Positions 25,247 to 33,549 of a DNA stretch of 39,653 nucleotides are shown here, piece by piece (the stretch's first letter is position 1; the number at the start of each line of letters is the position of its first letter). Made by a program: the position numbers and the translations under genes. The notes beneath the pieces are model-generated. The model saw only the letters and a list, made by a program, of their open reading frames with translations. It made no database searches and was not told where the DNA came from. The stretch lies in contig NZ_JYNP01000051.1 in the NCBI RefSeq assembly GCF_000934755.1, positions 1-39,653 of the forward strand. The letters are read 5' to 3'. The DNA is from Desulfonatronovibrio magnus (GTDB lineage Bacteria; Desulfobacterota; Desulfovibrionia; Desulfovibrionales; Desulfonatronovibrionaceae).

Positions 25247-25567
25247 TTAAATGAAAGGATTAGCGAACAGGAGAATCAAGTTGATAACCAGAGCGTAAAT
25301 GGCCAGAGATTCGATCATGGCCAGACCGATGAGCATGGTAACTGTGATTTTACCACTGGCTTCAGGGTTACGGGCTGTACCTTCACAAGCGCCCTTAAGA
25401 CCAAGACCCTGTCCGATGCCTGTTCCAAATGCAGCAATACCCATACCAATGGCAGTTGCGAGAGCAATGTTGGAAATTACCTGTGGAGCAACTTCAGCAG
25501 CAAAAGCAACACTGGCCAGACCAACCAAGAAAACAGTGTTAAGAATAATCAGAAAAGTCTTACGCAT
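25247..25567 (-). CDS. atpE: ATP synthase F0 subunit c, with signal-like N-terminus
   Basis: The 106-residue subunit forms the rotating ion-binding ring. A leader of about 24 residues ([24 protein letters not shown]) precedes the two-helix hairpin and may be cleaved. Helix 1 ends [23 protein letters not shown], with Gln53 and the RNP loop. Helix 2 has [13 protein letters not shown], with the ion-binding Glu86 followed by Ser87 and Tyr91. In sodium-binding c-rings such as Ilyobacter tartaricus the matching residues are Gln32, Glu65, Ser66 and Tyr70, all kept here; Val63 and Thr67 are replaced by Met and Leu. Proton or sodium use is therefore open. It is the last gene of the F0 operon, with AGGAGG 8 nt before the ATG. 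Confidence 0.96.
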   Translation of the reverse strand: MRKTFLIILNTVFLVGLASVAFAAEVAPQVISNIALATAIGMGIAAFGTGIGQGLGLKGACEGTARNPEASGKITVTMLIGLAMIESLAIYALVINLILLFANPFI

Positions 25568-25667
25568 TACAAAACCTCCTAAAAGTGTTATTATATACGG
25601 TCAAATGACCATTTCCCCCGAATCAGTTTCCATTCCTAATCTTTCATAAAATGCTGAAACCTGCTGA

Positions 25668-26348
25668 TTAATGAGCTTCTTCAAAAGCACCCTTGAGATA
25701 CATCATGGACAGCATGAAGAATACAAAAGCCTGCATAGTCTTCATAAGCAAAAAGAGCAGGAATATTGGTAATGAGCCAAGCAATGGAGCCAGAAGGAAC
25801 ATCAGAGCGATAACAATTTCTTCACCGCGAATGTTTCCGAAGAGCCTGAGAGTAAGTGAAAGCGGCCTGGCAAGATGGCTGACTATTTCAATGGGAAACA
25901 TAATAGGTGCCAGCCACCAGTATGGACCCATGAAGTGTTTGATATATTTAAGCCCGTGAAGCTTGAATCCCCAGTAATTATAGTAGATAAAAACAAAGAG
26001 AGCCATACAGGCGGTTGTATTAATGTTGGCTGTAGGTGCATCAATACTTGGTATCAAACCGGCGACATTAAGTATCCAGATGTATATGAGCAGGGTGAAC
26101 AGAACCGGGAACACCTTTCTTCCTGGCTCTCCCATATTAGCAACTACAAAGTCCTCAACTGCCTTGATCAAAAATTCAAAAAAATTCTGTACACCTCTTG
26201 GCACGAGAGTCATCTTGCGCGTAGCCATCCACCCCAGCAGCACCAGGATGGCGATAAAAAACCAGGAGTAAAGTACATGATGAGGTATATTCAGCCCTAG
26301 AAAACTGAAGAATTCCTTCAAAAACATCCATTGGTAAAGATCTTCCAT
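25668..26348 (-). CDS. atpB: ATP synthase F0 subunit a
   Basis: Subunit a carries the half-channels and the essential arginine facing the c-ring. The 226-residue product has about six membrane helices. The conserved RPLSLTLRLFGNIRGEE segment contains the stator arginine, and FPIEIVSHLARP precedes it. The C-terminal helix QAFVFFMLSMMYLKGAFEEAH is typical. AAGGAGG lies 8 nt before the ATG. It follows atpI by 3 bp and precedes atpE by 100 bp. F1 and subunit b genes are absent here, so the ATP synthase genes are split between loci. Confidence 0.96.
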   Translation of the reverse strand: MEDLYQWMFLKEFFSFLGLNIPHHVLYSWFFIAILVLLGWMATRKMTLVPRGVQNFFEFLIKAVEDFVVANMGEPGRKVFPVLFTLLIYIWILNVAGLIPSIDAPTANINTTACMALFVFIYYNYWGFKLHGLKYIKHFMGPYWWLAPIMFPIEIVSHLARPLSLTLRLFGNIRGEEIVIALMFLLAPLLGSLPIFLLFLLMKTMQAFVFFMLSMMYLKGAFEEAH

Positions 26349-26351
26349 TTA

Positions 26352-26795
26352 TTAAGCCTCCTTGAATTTTTGACCAACCAGAGTGGCGCCAAATATTAAA
26401 ACATTCAACAGAACAATACTTAACCCGATCAGCAAAGCGTATATGCTGGCTCCCCAATAAACAATGGCCAGGAACAAAACCAGTCCGGTCAGCCCCAGCC
26501 TTATATAAAAACTGAAAAGAAGCGGCGTAACCGCGCCTTTTCTCATATGCACCAACTCTTGAATAAGCTTGGCAAGAAAATAAAAATTAAAAGTTCCAAG
26601 TGCAGCGCCGGTTAAAAAACCTGTCAGCATAGGTACTGAAAAAAATATGGCAAAAAAAATCGTGCCCAGAACACATAAGTAAATCTGATTACGAACCAGC
26701 ACCCTGACCTGATGCAAGACCAGGCCCCTGCCATGCAAAAATCGCTCAACCTGCCTGTTGATCCTGCCCGGAATCACGTTTTTTTTCTTCCTCAT
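26352..26795 (-). CDS. atpI: ATP synthase subunit I (AtpI)
   Basis: AtpI is a small membrane protein encoded at the head of F0 operons that helps assemble the c-ring. From the ATG at 26795 the product is 147 residues with four hydrophobic helices (about 37-58, 60-75, 89-112 and 113-135) and a basic N-terminus. The ATG has a weak ribosome-binding site and lies 50 nt inside atpZ; a GTG eight codons later has AGGAAG at 9 nt and is an alternative start. The gene is translationally tied to atpZ upstream and atpB downstream. The assignment rests on size, hydropathy and position, since AtpI sequences are poorly conserved. Confidence 0.82.
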   Translation of the reverse strand: MRKKKNVIPGRINRQVERFLHGRGLVLHQVRVLVRNQIYLCVLGTIFFAIFFSVPMLTGFLTGAALGTFNFYFLAKLIQELVHMRKGAVTPLLFSFYIRLGLTGLVLFLAIVYWGASIYALLIGLSIVLLNVLIFGATLVGQKFKEA

Positions 26796-27012
26796 GAATC
26801 TTTTTCGCTTCAATATACATATTTTTGAATCCGGCTGCAATCCCAAAAAACAGGAACCCGATCAAAAACCAGGGCTGAGTACCCAGCCATTTGTCCAGAA
26901 AATAACCAATGGCAAACCCCACAAATGTGCAGGATACTAAATGAATACCTAACAGACTCGCCTTGCCGAGATCTCCTAAAAGAGCCTGCTTATTTTTGGA
27001 CTTAAAAAACAT
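26746..27012 (-). CDS. atpZ: AtpZ, small membrane protein of the ATP synthase operon
   Basis: The 88-residue product matches the AtpZ (ATPase_gene1) pattern: two membrane helices, GIHLVSCTFVGFAIGYFLDKWLG then PWFLIGFLFFGIAAGFKNMY, and a charged tail. The central GYFLDKWLGTQPW is the family signature. AtpZ with AtpI has been proposed to form a cation (Mg or Ca) channel that assists F0. It is the first gene of the minus-strand operon atpZ-atpI-atpB-atpE and overlaps atpI by 50 nt. The promoter must lie in 27013-27180, where I see no sure hexamers. Confidence 0.9.
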   Translation of the reverse strand: MFFKSKNKQALLGDLGKASLLGIHLVSCTFVGFAIGYFLDKWLGTQPWFLIGFLFFGIAAGFKNMYIEAKKIHEEEKKRDSGQDQQAG

Positions 27013-27394
27013 ATTTGAAGATAATTCCGTTTTGATTATTTACACTCAGCCTGCATGTCATTATGCCGATCATATGGCTGCAGAGCAACGTATAAAAGTG
27101 CTTTCGTTCACAAGTTCTGCCGTTTATCACACCACCTTGCACTAAGTCAATGCTTAACTCTTATCAAATTTAAAATCAGTGCGATTTTTTTCTCGCCCCA
27201 TGATTGCCTCTCATAAGGCTCAGCCCAACAAGTCAGCAAGGCTGTTCTCATGTGAAAAAAGGCATGCAAAAATAACAATCTTGCTTTTTGAAGCCAGGAG
27301 AGCTAAATTAAAAAGTTATTTGCTGAATCATTCTGGTGTGTATGCCCAACTTCTACCCTCCGGTGGAACGGCTTATAAATTCAGGTATCTGCTC
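27013..27394. other. Intergenic region upstream of the F0 operon
   Basis: This is a 382-bp gap. A half-site TTGTGAA (minus strand, complement of 27109-27116) is the only hint of a Rex site and lacks a good second half. I see no credible gene; frames here lack ribosome-binding sites and familiar motifs. Confidence 0.4.
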
Positions 27395-27560
27395 GGGAGC
27401 ATTACGCGTTTCTGAAAAGTCAATTGGGGACAGCCCCCCTCCGGGCTGTTAGCCTCCGGGCAGGAAGCCGGGTCAAGCTGTCACAATCAAGTTTATACCC
27501 CAAAAAACAGTTATGACATGCAATTCGGATTTAAAGTTTTCAGAAACGCGTAATGCTCCC
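27395..27560 (+). mobile_element. MITE-like element, copy 2 (166 bp, perfect 24-bp ends)
   Basis: The two ends (27395-27418 and 27537-27560) are perfect 24-bp inverted repeats, beginning GGGAGCATTACGCGTTTCTG. The flanking octamers ATCTGCTC (27387-27394) and ATATGTTC (27561-27568) match at 6 of 8 positions, in the same register as copy 1. The interior has GGGGACAGCCCC and the GGGCTGT..GCCTCCGGGCAGGAAGC block also found in family A. There is no coding capacity. It lies 63 bp upstream of the Lon-like gene and may affect its transcription. Confidence 0.85.
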
Positions 27561-27623
27561 ATATGTTCCCATCACGCCTGACAAACACCAAACCTCTCTC
27601 AATTCAAAAACAGGAATCAGAGC

Positions 27624-30050
27624 ATGAAAAAAACCAAGCCTTTGCAGTCTTCCAAGCTAAGCGTATCCCTTTCGCCTTCAAGACTAAAATTTTCAGAAAC
27701 CAGGGCAGCCCGCTATGGTTCATTTGATTCTAAAAAGTGTCAACACAGGGCTTTCGAGGCTTCTGTTCTCGCTCTTGCCATTAATCGACCTGGTTACAAT
27801 ATCTATCTTTCCGGAGAAAAAGGACTTGGCAGAACCCACTTTATTCGAGACTTTTTAAACCCCAGAGCATCTGATATGCTCTCTCCCCCTGATCAAATAT
27901 ATGTCTGCAATTTTCAGAACCAGGATAATCCCAGGCTAATTACCATTTCATCAGGTTCAGGTCATACTTTCAAGCGTGACATGTCAGCTGCCCTTAAAAC
28001 CATCAGGGAATCTATTCCAGCCGGATTTGAGCAGGATTTCTATGTTCGCAAGCACGGAGACATTATTAAGGAATATAATGATACTCGTGACAGCCTGCTT
28101 AATCGTATGGAAAATCAGGCTAATCAAAACGGATTCAGCCTCAACGTTGATGAAAATGGATCTCTGACTCTTTTCCCCCTTGTGGAGGGCAAGGTTTTGA
28201 CTCCCGAGGAATTTGAAAAGCTGGACCAGGATTTGAAAAAAAATCTCAAGGATGAAAGTGCAAGGATCATGGAAGCTCTTCTTGGGCTATCTCGCCAGAT
28301 CACCAAAAAAGAGCAGGATTTGCGTGAAAATGAGAAGAGGCTGGACCAGGAAGTGGCTGGTGAAAGAATTGATCAGTGCTTAAAGGATGTTCGTGAAAAA
28401 TATGGCAATATCCAGGAGATCAAGTCCTTTTTGTCTGATTTGCGCTTCGATATTCTGGAAAATTTAGAACAGTTTCGTCCTCGGGAACAGCAGGCTGAAA
28501 CCCAGACAGACCTCTTCGGCGCAAGCAACGAAGGTTTTTTTTCCCGGTATGAAGTCAACCTGTTTGTTGACAATTCCCAGGTCAAGGGTGCGCCGGTAAT
28601 AGTAGCTGACAATCCTAACTATTTCAACTTATTGGGATGTATTGAGCGTGAATCTGAAATGGGCACTTACTATACAGACTTCACCCTGCTCAAAGCCGGA
28701 AGCATACATCAGGCTAATGGAGGATTTCTGATTATGCGGGCCGAGGATATTCTTGCCCAGCCTCAATCATGGGAAGGCCTGCTGCGTTGTTTGCGCTCAG
28801 GAAAAGCTGAAATAGACGACCCTTCGGATCATTACGATATGGTTCGCACCAGAACCATTCGACCTGACCCTGTTCCCTTAAACCTCAAAATTATTATTAT
28901 CGGCTCGGATGAGCTTTATGAAATCCTTCTCGATGCTGATGAGAGGTTTGGCAAGCTTTTCAAGATTAAGGCTCATATGCGGGAAACCATGCCCCGCAAC
29001 CAGGAATCCATACATGAACAGAGCCTGATTCTTGCCCGCATTGCAGCTGAAAATGATCTAAGGACCTTCACAAGAGAAGCTGTTGCCTCACTCATTGACC
29101 ACTCATCCCGGCTTGCAGGAGATCAGCAAAAACTTTCCCTGAAATTTTCATTGATATCAGAACTTATGATTGAAGCTGATGCCTTTGCCTCCATGGACAG
29201 GAAGACCAAAGTTGATACTGACTCTGTCCAGAGAGCGCTTGAAGCAAGAAAGTACCGCATGAACCTTTACGAAGATGAGTTTTTATCGGAATATGAACGT
29301 GAAGCCATCAAGGTGCAAACCAGCGGCTATGCAGTAGGACGAGCCAATGGACTGGCCGTGTCTGTCTATGGAGACTATGTTCTGGCACTGCCTCATCAGA
29401 TTTCATGCACCATTGGAGTCGGCCACGGCGGCATCATGGATCTTGAGCGGGAAGCCGAACTGGGTGGCCCCATCCACACCAAGGGCATGATGATAATCAA
29501 GGGCTTTCTGCAGAATCTTTTTGCCCAGGACAAGCCACTTGTGCTTTCCGGAAGTCTTTGCTTTGAGCAGAGCTATGTGCACATTGATGGAGACTCAGCT
29601 TCAGGAGCAGAGCTGGCAGCACTTCTGTCTGCTCTTTCAGGCTGTCCTATTAACCTTTCCTATGCTTTTACAGGAGCCGTAAGCCAGTCAGGAGCTGTTA
29701 TGGCCGTGGGTGAGGTCACCAGAAAAATTGAAGGCTACTATGAAGTCTGTAAACGAAAGGGCCTTACCGGTCAACAGGGAGTCATCATTCCCAGAGATAA
29801 TGTCACCAACCTTATGCTCAGTCAGGAAGTGGTGGATGCTGCCAGCCAGGGCAGGTTCAGCATTTATCCAGTGGAAAATATAGAACAGGCCATGGAGATC
29901 ATGACCGGGATCAAGGCAGGGCAAAGGCTGAGCAGCGGCAACTTCTCTCCCAGTTCACTATATATGAAGGTAAATGACTGTCTGAGACAGCTTGCTCATC
30001 TTGCAGATCAAAAAGTCAAAAAAAGCAATCCCAGGAAAAAAAACATGTAA
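27624..30050 (+). CDS. Lon-like AAA+ protease (AAA_32/Lon_C family)
   Basis: The 808-residue product combines an AAA+ ATPase and a Lon-type serine-lysine protease, as in COG1067 proteins. The P-loop is GEKGLGRTH, with Arg in place of the usual Lys; a GxGRT form is, as I recall, normal for this family. A coiled-coil insertion (about 150-260) follows, then VNLFVDNS, GGFLIMRAEDILAQP and LKIIIIGSDELYE (Walker B and sensor region). The C-terminal protease has Ser658 in GDSASGAELAAL and Lys701 in VTRKIEGY, the catalytic dyad. It is cytoplasmic, probably in protein quality control. It ends in a short basic tail (KKSNPRKKN). AGGA precedes the ATG. It is not the housekeeping Lon, since the N-terminal LAN domain is absent. 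Confidence 0.9.
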   Translation: MKKTKPLQSSKLSVSLSPSRLKFSETRAARYGSFDSKKCQHRAFEASVLALAINRPGYNIYLSGEKGLGRTHFIRDFLNPRASDMLSPPDQIYVCNFQNQDNPRLITISSGSGHTFKRDMSAALKTIRESIPAGFEQDFYVRKHGDIIKEYNDTRDSLLNRMENQANQNGFSLNVDENGSLTLFPLVEGKVLTPEEFEKLDQDLKKNLKDESARIMEALLGLSRQITKKEQDLRENEKRLDQEVAGERIDQCLKDVREKYGNIQEIKSFLSDLRFDILENLEQFRPREQQAETQTDLFGASNEGFFSRYEVNLFVDNSQVKGAPVIVADNPNYFNLLGCIERESEMGTYYTDFTLLKAGSIHQANGGFLIMRAEDILAQPQSWEGLLRCLRSGKAEIDDPSDHYDMVRTRTIRPDPVPLNLKIIIIGSDELYEILLDADERFGKLFKIKAHMRETMPRNQESIHEQSLILARIAAENDLRTFTREAVASLIDHSSRLAGDQQKLSLKFSLISELMIEADAFASMDRKTKVDTDSVQRALEARKYRMNLYEDEFLSEYEREAIKVQTSGYAVGRANGLAVSVYGDYVLALPHQISCTIGVGHGGIMDLEREAELGGPIHTKGMMIIKGFLQNLFAQDKPLVLSGSLCFEQSYVHIDGDSASGAELAALLSALSGCPINLSYAFTGAVSQSGAVMAVGEVTRKIEGYYEVCKRKGLTGQQGVIIPRDNVTNLMLSQEVVDAASQGRFSIYPVENIEQAMEIMTGIKAGQRLSSGNFSPSSLYMKVNDCLRQLAHLADQKVKKSNPRKKNM

Positions 30051-30118
30051 TGCGGGCTGTGCTCTCAACCCAATTTAAACAAGGATCGTTAAGCTGGGGC
30101 GATAACCATAATTTTCAG

Positions 30119-30153
30119 ACTGAAGGCTGAAGGCTGAAGACTGAAGGCTGAAG
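30119..30153. repeat. Heptamer tandem repeat, 5 x RCTGAAG
   Basis: Five adjacent 7-bp units read ACTGAAG, GCTGAAG, GCTGAAG, ACTGAAG, GCTGAAG. Being in noncoding DNA it could vary in copy number between strains. Confidence 0.85.
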
Positions 30154-30239
30154 AGTAAGGATCCTGGGTATTATTGCTCTTGTCAGGGTTAAAAATTATC
30201 TTGTTTTTCTATACAGGATTGAGGCAGTAAGTTACTAAG

Positions 30240-30267
30240 CTTTTTCCGCGACCTTGCACGGAAAAAG
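30240..30267. repeat. 28-bp palindromic repeat, copy 2
   Basis: It is identical to 632-659 except for one spacer base. It is preceded here by GTAAGTTACTAAG, which recalls the AGTTACTT end module of repeat families A and B. Confidence 0.7.
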
Positions 30268-30480
30268 TGACCCCTTCGGGGCAAAAGAGACTGCCCACCC
30301 CGGTTGAATGGAAGAGATTCAACTGGGCAGGCGGAATACTCGGACAAACACTGAATAAAGAAAAGAGACATTTTCCGTGTCCTTCCGTGTGTTCCGTGGG
30401 CAAAACCTCTTGGCTTTCTTTGAAAATGAAACAACATGTTGGTTTTAAATTTCCCCTAAGCGCCTAATGGATAACCGACA

Positions 30481-33400
30481 TCATGCCTCTGACTCTTCAG
30501 GACTGATTCGAAACAGGATGACATACAGAATCGGGGCCACAATCAGGGTAAGTATTGTGGCAAAAGTCAGCCCGAACACAATGGCGATGGCCATGGATAT
30601 CCAGAAGTGGTCAAACAGCAGCGGAGTCATGCCCATAACCGTTGACAGAGTGGCCATCATCACCGGCCGCAGCCTGCTCACTGAAGCATCTAATACAGCA
30701 TCATATCGCTTTCGTCCCTCTTCTATATACATATCGATCTGATCAATCAGGACAACCACATTTTTTATTAGCATTCCCGAAAGACTGAGGACACCCAGCA
30801 AAGCAAGAAAGCCAAACGGCTGACTTGTCAGGAGCAGACCTGCAGTAACTCCCACCATGGTTAGAGGCAAAACAAAAAGTATGATCAATGGCTGTTTGAA
30901 ACTGCTGAACAGCCCCACAACCACTATGGCCATAAGCATGAAGCTTATGGGAACTCCTGCCAAAACCTCCTGCTGGGAATCACTGGATTTCTCATACTCT
31001 CCACCCCAGTGCATACTGTAGCCTGGCGGCAGTTGAATGGATTCTATATCATGCTGAATTCTGTTCATCATTTCCTGGGCATTACCGGAAATGGTCTCTG
31101 CCTGAGCCGTAATGGTCCGCTGATTATTACGTCTGATTATCAGGGCATCTTCCCATGTCAGATCTGCACTGCTGACCGTCTGCCCCAGCGGAACTCCCTG
31201 CTGTGCTTCGGGTGTTCGCACATCGAGAGCATAAATATCTTCCAGGCGCTGTCTGTATTCCAGTGGCGGACGCAAGACTATGGGCATCAGCTTGTCATCC
31301 TCGCGAAACAGTCCGATACTGATGCCGTCAAAATTAAGTTTCAGGGCTCTGGCAATATCTTCACGCTGGACCCCGGACCTGATACCTCTTGCCTGCGAAT
31401 ATTCCAGCTGGTAAAGCTTAACCTGATGTCTCCAGTTCTGGCGCACCTCTTTGGCATCATGATCAAGGCGCATGATATCCTTGGCCTGGCTGGCCAGTCC
31501 GCGCAGCACATCTCTGTCTGGTCCACTGAACCTTACCTCCACTGAATATTCAACTGGCGGTCCCATGGGGAACTTGCGCACCCTGGGCTCAGCATACGGA
31601 TAATTATTCAACAGATAATTCTCAGCATCGTCTTTTACTCTGTCCAAATGTTCTGGATCATTAATATTCAGGATAATCTGAGCGTAGCTGCTGTTGGGAA
31701 ATCTCGGTTCCATGGGAAGATAAAATCTTGGAGCTCCTTCACCTATAAATGAGGCTACCGCTTCAATGTCAGGATGTTCCAGTAAAGTCTTTTCAATGGT
31801 TTTCAGGTCTTCAGAAACTGACTGCAGCCTGGATCCCTCCGGCAGCCAGTAATCTACTTTGAGCTGAGGTCTTGTGGATGGAGGGAAGAATGACTGCTCC
31901 ACTTGCGTGAATCCAGTTAGAGACACTGCAAACATTATTACCATCAAAAGAAGCACCAATGACTTTTTATTCATGCTCCAGGCAAGCAAAGCCCTGTATA
32001 TCCTGTAAAGTCTCCCTCCATGCGGGTTGGAACGGGCATTTCTGGAATCAACATCCTTGCCGAGAAACATGTGACACCAGAGAGGAGTCACGCTCATGGC
32101 TAGAAACCAGCTAACTATGAGTGATACTGCAATGACAGTGAACAATCCTCTTGTGTATTCTCCAGTGTCATCTCCGGCCAGCACTATGGGCATGAATGCA
32201 AAAATTGCTACCAGTGTAGCCCCGAGAAGGGGCCAGGCTGTTTCTCGGACAGTTGCAGCAGCCGCTTCCAGCTTTTTCATGCCGGTCTGCATTTTTACCA
32301 TAACGCCTTCTGTAATGACTATTGAGTTGTCCACCAGCATACCCAGTGCAATAATCAGTGCTCCCAGGCTGACCCGGTCCAGGTCCATACCCATATAGCG
32401 CATAAAGGCAAAGGTGATCAAAATGGTCAGAAGCAGGCCGTTGCCAATAATCAGCCCGCTTCTAAGCCCCATGAAAAGCAAAAGAAGAATGACGACAATG
32501 GCCACTGCCTGCATTAAATTGAGCATGAAAGTGTTGATTGCCTCATTGACCTGATCAGCCTCAAAGGCAATATAGTGGGTTTCGAGCCCTGGAGGAAGAC
32601 GGTCCTGCATCTGTTCCAGCCGATCAGTAACTCCCTGCCCCATCTCAATTACATTTCCGCCTGCAACCGTTGAAACAGCTATGCCTATGGCATCCTGACC
32701 ATTATAGCGAAGCATGCTGGTTTTCGGTTCCAGCACACCCTTATAAACATTGGCCACATCCCGTAAAAGTACAACATGCTCGGATCCGGTTTCCTGCTCA
32801 GCTAAACCAAGCATTAGATCGCCTATTGAATCCGCACTTTTAAACTCACCGCTTAGTGATAACCTAAGCCTTTCCCTTCCCAGATCTGCGTAACCCGAAT
32901 CCATAACCTTGCTCAACTGTTCAAGCTGTGAAACCACTCTGCCAAAGGGTATTCCAAGCTGAGCAAGTCTTGCGCGGGATATTTCCACATAAACACATTC
33001 AGTCTGTTCACCCCAGAGCTCCACTCTCGCTACCTGGTCCACCAGAAACAGCTCGGTTTTAATCAGGTCGGCATATTTTTTCAGCTCCGCGTACTCATAA
33101 TCTTTACCGGTGAGGGCAATGAGAACTCCGAAAACGTCGCCAAAATCGTCGATAACTATGGATGGGCCTGCACCGGGGGGGAGTTGAGCCTGAACATCAT
33201 GAATCTTGCGCCTTAAATGGTCCCATTGCTGAGGAACTTCACCTGATGAAAGGCCTTCGTCCAGAAAGACATGGGCTACAGAAAGACCGGCTCTTGACTC
33301 GGTTTCAATATAAAACAGGCGATCAAGTTTCTGAACAGCCTGCTCGATCTTTTCCGAGACCTCCTTTTCCACCTGAAGAGGTGAAGCACCGGGATAAGAT

Positions 33401-33546
33401 GTGACGACCAGGGCAACCTTGACAGTAAACTGTGGATCTTCCAGCTTGCCCATTTTAAAGTAGGAAACCAGTCCTGAAACAGCCAGTACTACAGAAAGAA
33501 ACAAAAAAAAGGTCTTGCGCTTAACTGCTGCTTCCGCAATACTCAT
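30481..33546 (-). CDS. RND efflux transporter, inner-membrane permease
   Basis: The 1021-residue permease is of the AcrB/HAE-type RND superfamily and drives export through a tripartite pump. It has the usual plan: helix 1 (about 11-31), a large periplasmic loop, helices 2-6 (about 330-480), a second loop and helices 8-12. The proton-relay helix reads LGMLVDNSIVITEG, with one Asp where AcrB has a DD pair; this DN form is found in a subset of RND permeases. Other landmarks are YPGASPLQVEKEVSEKIEQAVQKL near the start and GGEYEKSSDSQQEVLAGVP in the second half. The ATG follows the adaptor stop by 3 bp, so they are coupled. The substrate is not predictable; a heavy-metal CusA type is unlikely. Confidence 0.93.
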   Translation of the reverse strand: MSIAEAAVKRKTFFLFLSVVLAVSGLVSYFKMGKLEDPQFTVKVALVVTSYPGASPLQVEKEVSEKIEQAVQKLDRLFYIETESRAGLSVAHVFLDEGLSSGEVPQQWDHLRRKIHDVQAQLPPGAGPSIVIDDFGDVFGVLIALTGKDYEYAELKKYADLIKTELFLVDQVARVELWGEQTECVYVEISRARLAQLGIPFGRVVSQLEQLSKVMDSGYADLGRERLRLSLSGEFKSADSIGDLMLGLAEQETGSEHVVLLRDVANVYKGVLEPKTSMLRYNGQDAIGIAVSTVAGGNVIEMGQGVTDRLEQMQDRLPPGLETHYIAFEADQVNEAINTFMLNLMQAVAIVVILLLLFMGLRSGLIIGNGLLLTILITFAFMRYMGMDLDRVSLGALIIALGMLVDNSIVITEGVMVKMQTGMKKLEAAAATVRETAWPLLGATLVAIFAFMPIVLAGDDTGEYTRGLFTVIAVSLIVSWFLAMSVTPLWCHMFLGKDVDSRNARSNPHGGRLYRIYRALLAWSMNKKSLVLLLMVIMFAVSLTGFTQVEQSFFPPSTRPQLKVDYWLPEGSRLQSVSEDLKTIEKTLLEHPDIEAVASFIGEGAPRFYLPMEPRFPNSSYAQIILNINDPEHLDRVKDDAENYLLNNYPYAEPRVRKFPMGPPVEYSVEVRFSGPDRDVLRGLASQAKDIMRLDHDAKEVRQNWRHQVKLYQLEYSQARGIRSGVQREDIARALKLNFDGISIGLFREDDKLMPIVLRPPLEYRQRLEDIYALDVRTPEAQQGVPLGQTVSSADLTWEDALIIRRNNQRTITAQAETISGNAQEMMNRIQHDIESIQLPPGYSMHWGGEYEKSSDSQQEVLAGVPISFMLMAIVVVGLFSSFKQPLIILFVLPLTMVGVTAGLLLTSQPFGFLALLGVLSLSGMLIKNVVVLIDQIDMYIEEGRKRYDAVLDASVSRLRPVMMATLSTVMGMTPLLFDHFWISMAIAIVFGLTFATILTLIVAPILYVILFRISPEESEA

Positions 33547-33549
33547 GGT

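Larger units (their letters stand above)
30051..30480. other. Intergenic region with short repeats
   Basis: This is a 430-bp gap between convergent genes. It contains the heptamer array at 30119-30153, the second copy of the 28-bp palindrome (30240-30267) and a TTCCGTG-rich stretch (about 30378-30406) of overlapping short repeats. No gene is supported. Confidence 0.55.

Noticed and set aside
27100-27125. Possible Rex operator upstream of the F0 operon
   Set aside because: Only one half (TTGTGAA) is good; the other half matches poorly, so it falls short of a supported site.
30189-30467. Short frames of 64-82 codons on both strands
   Set aside because: They cross the 28-bp palindrome and simple repeats, and resemble no protein family.
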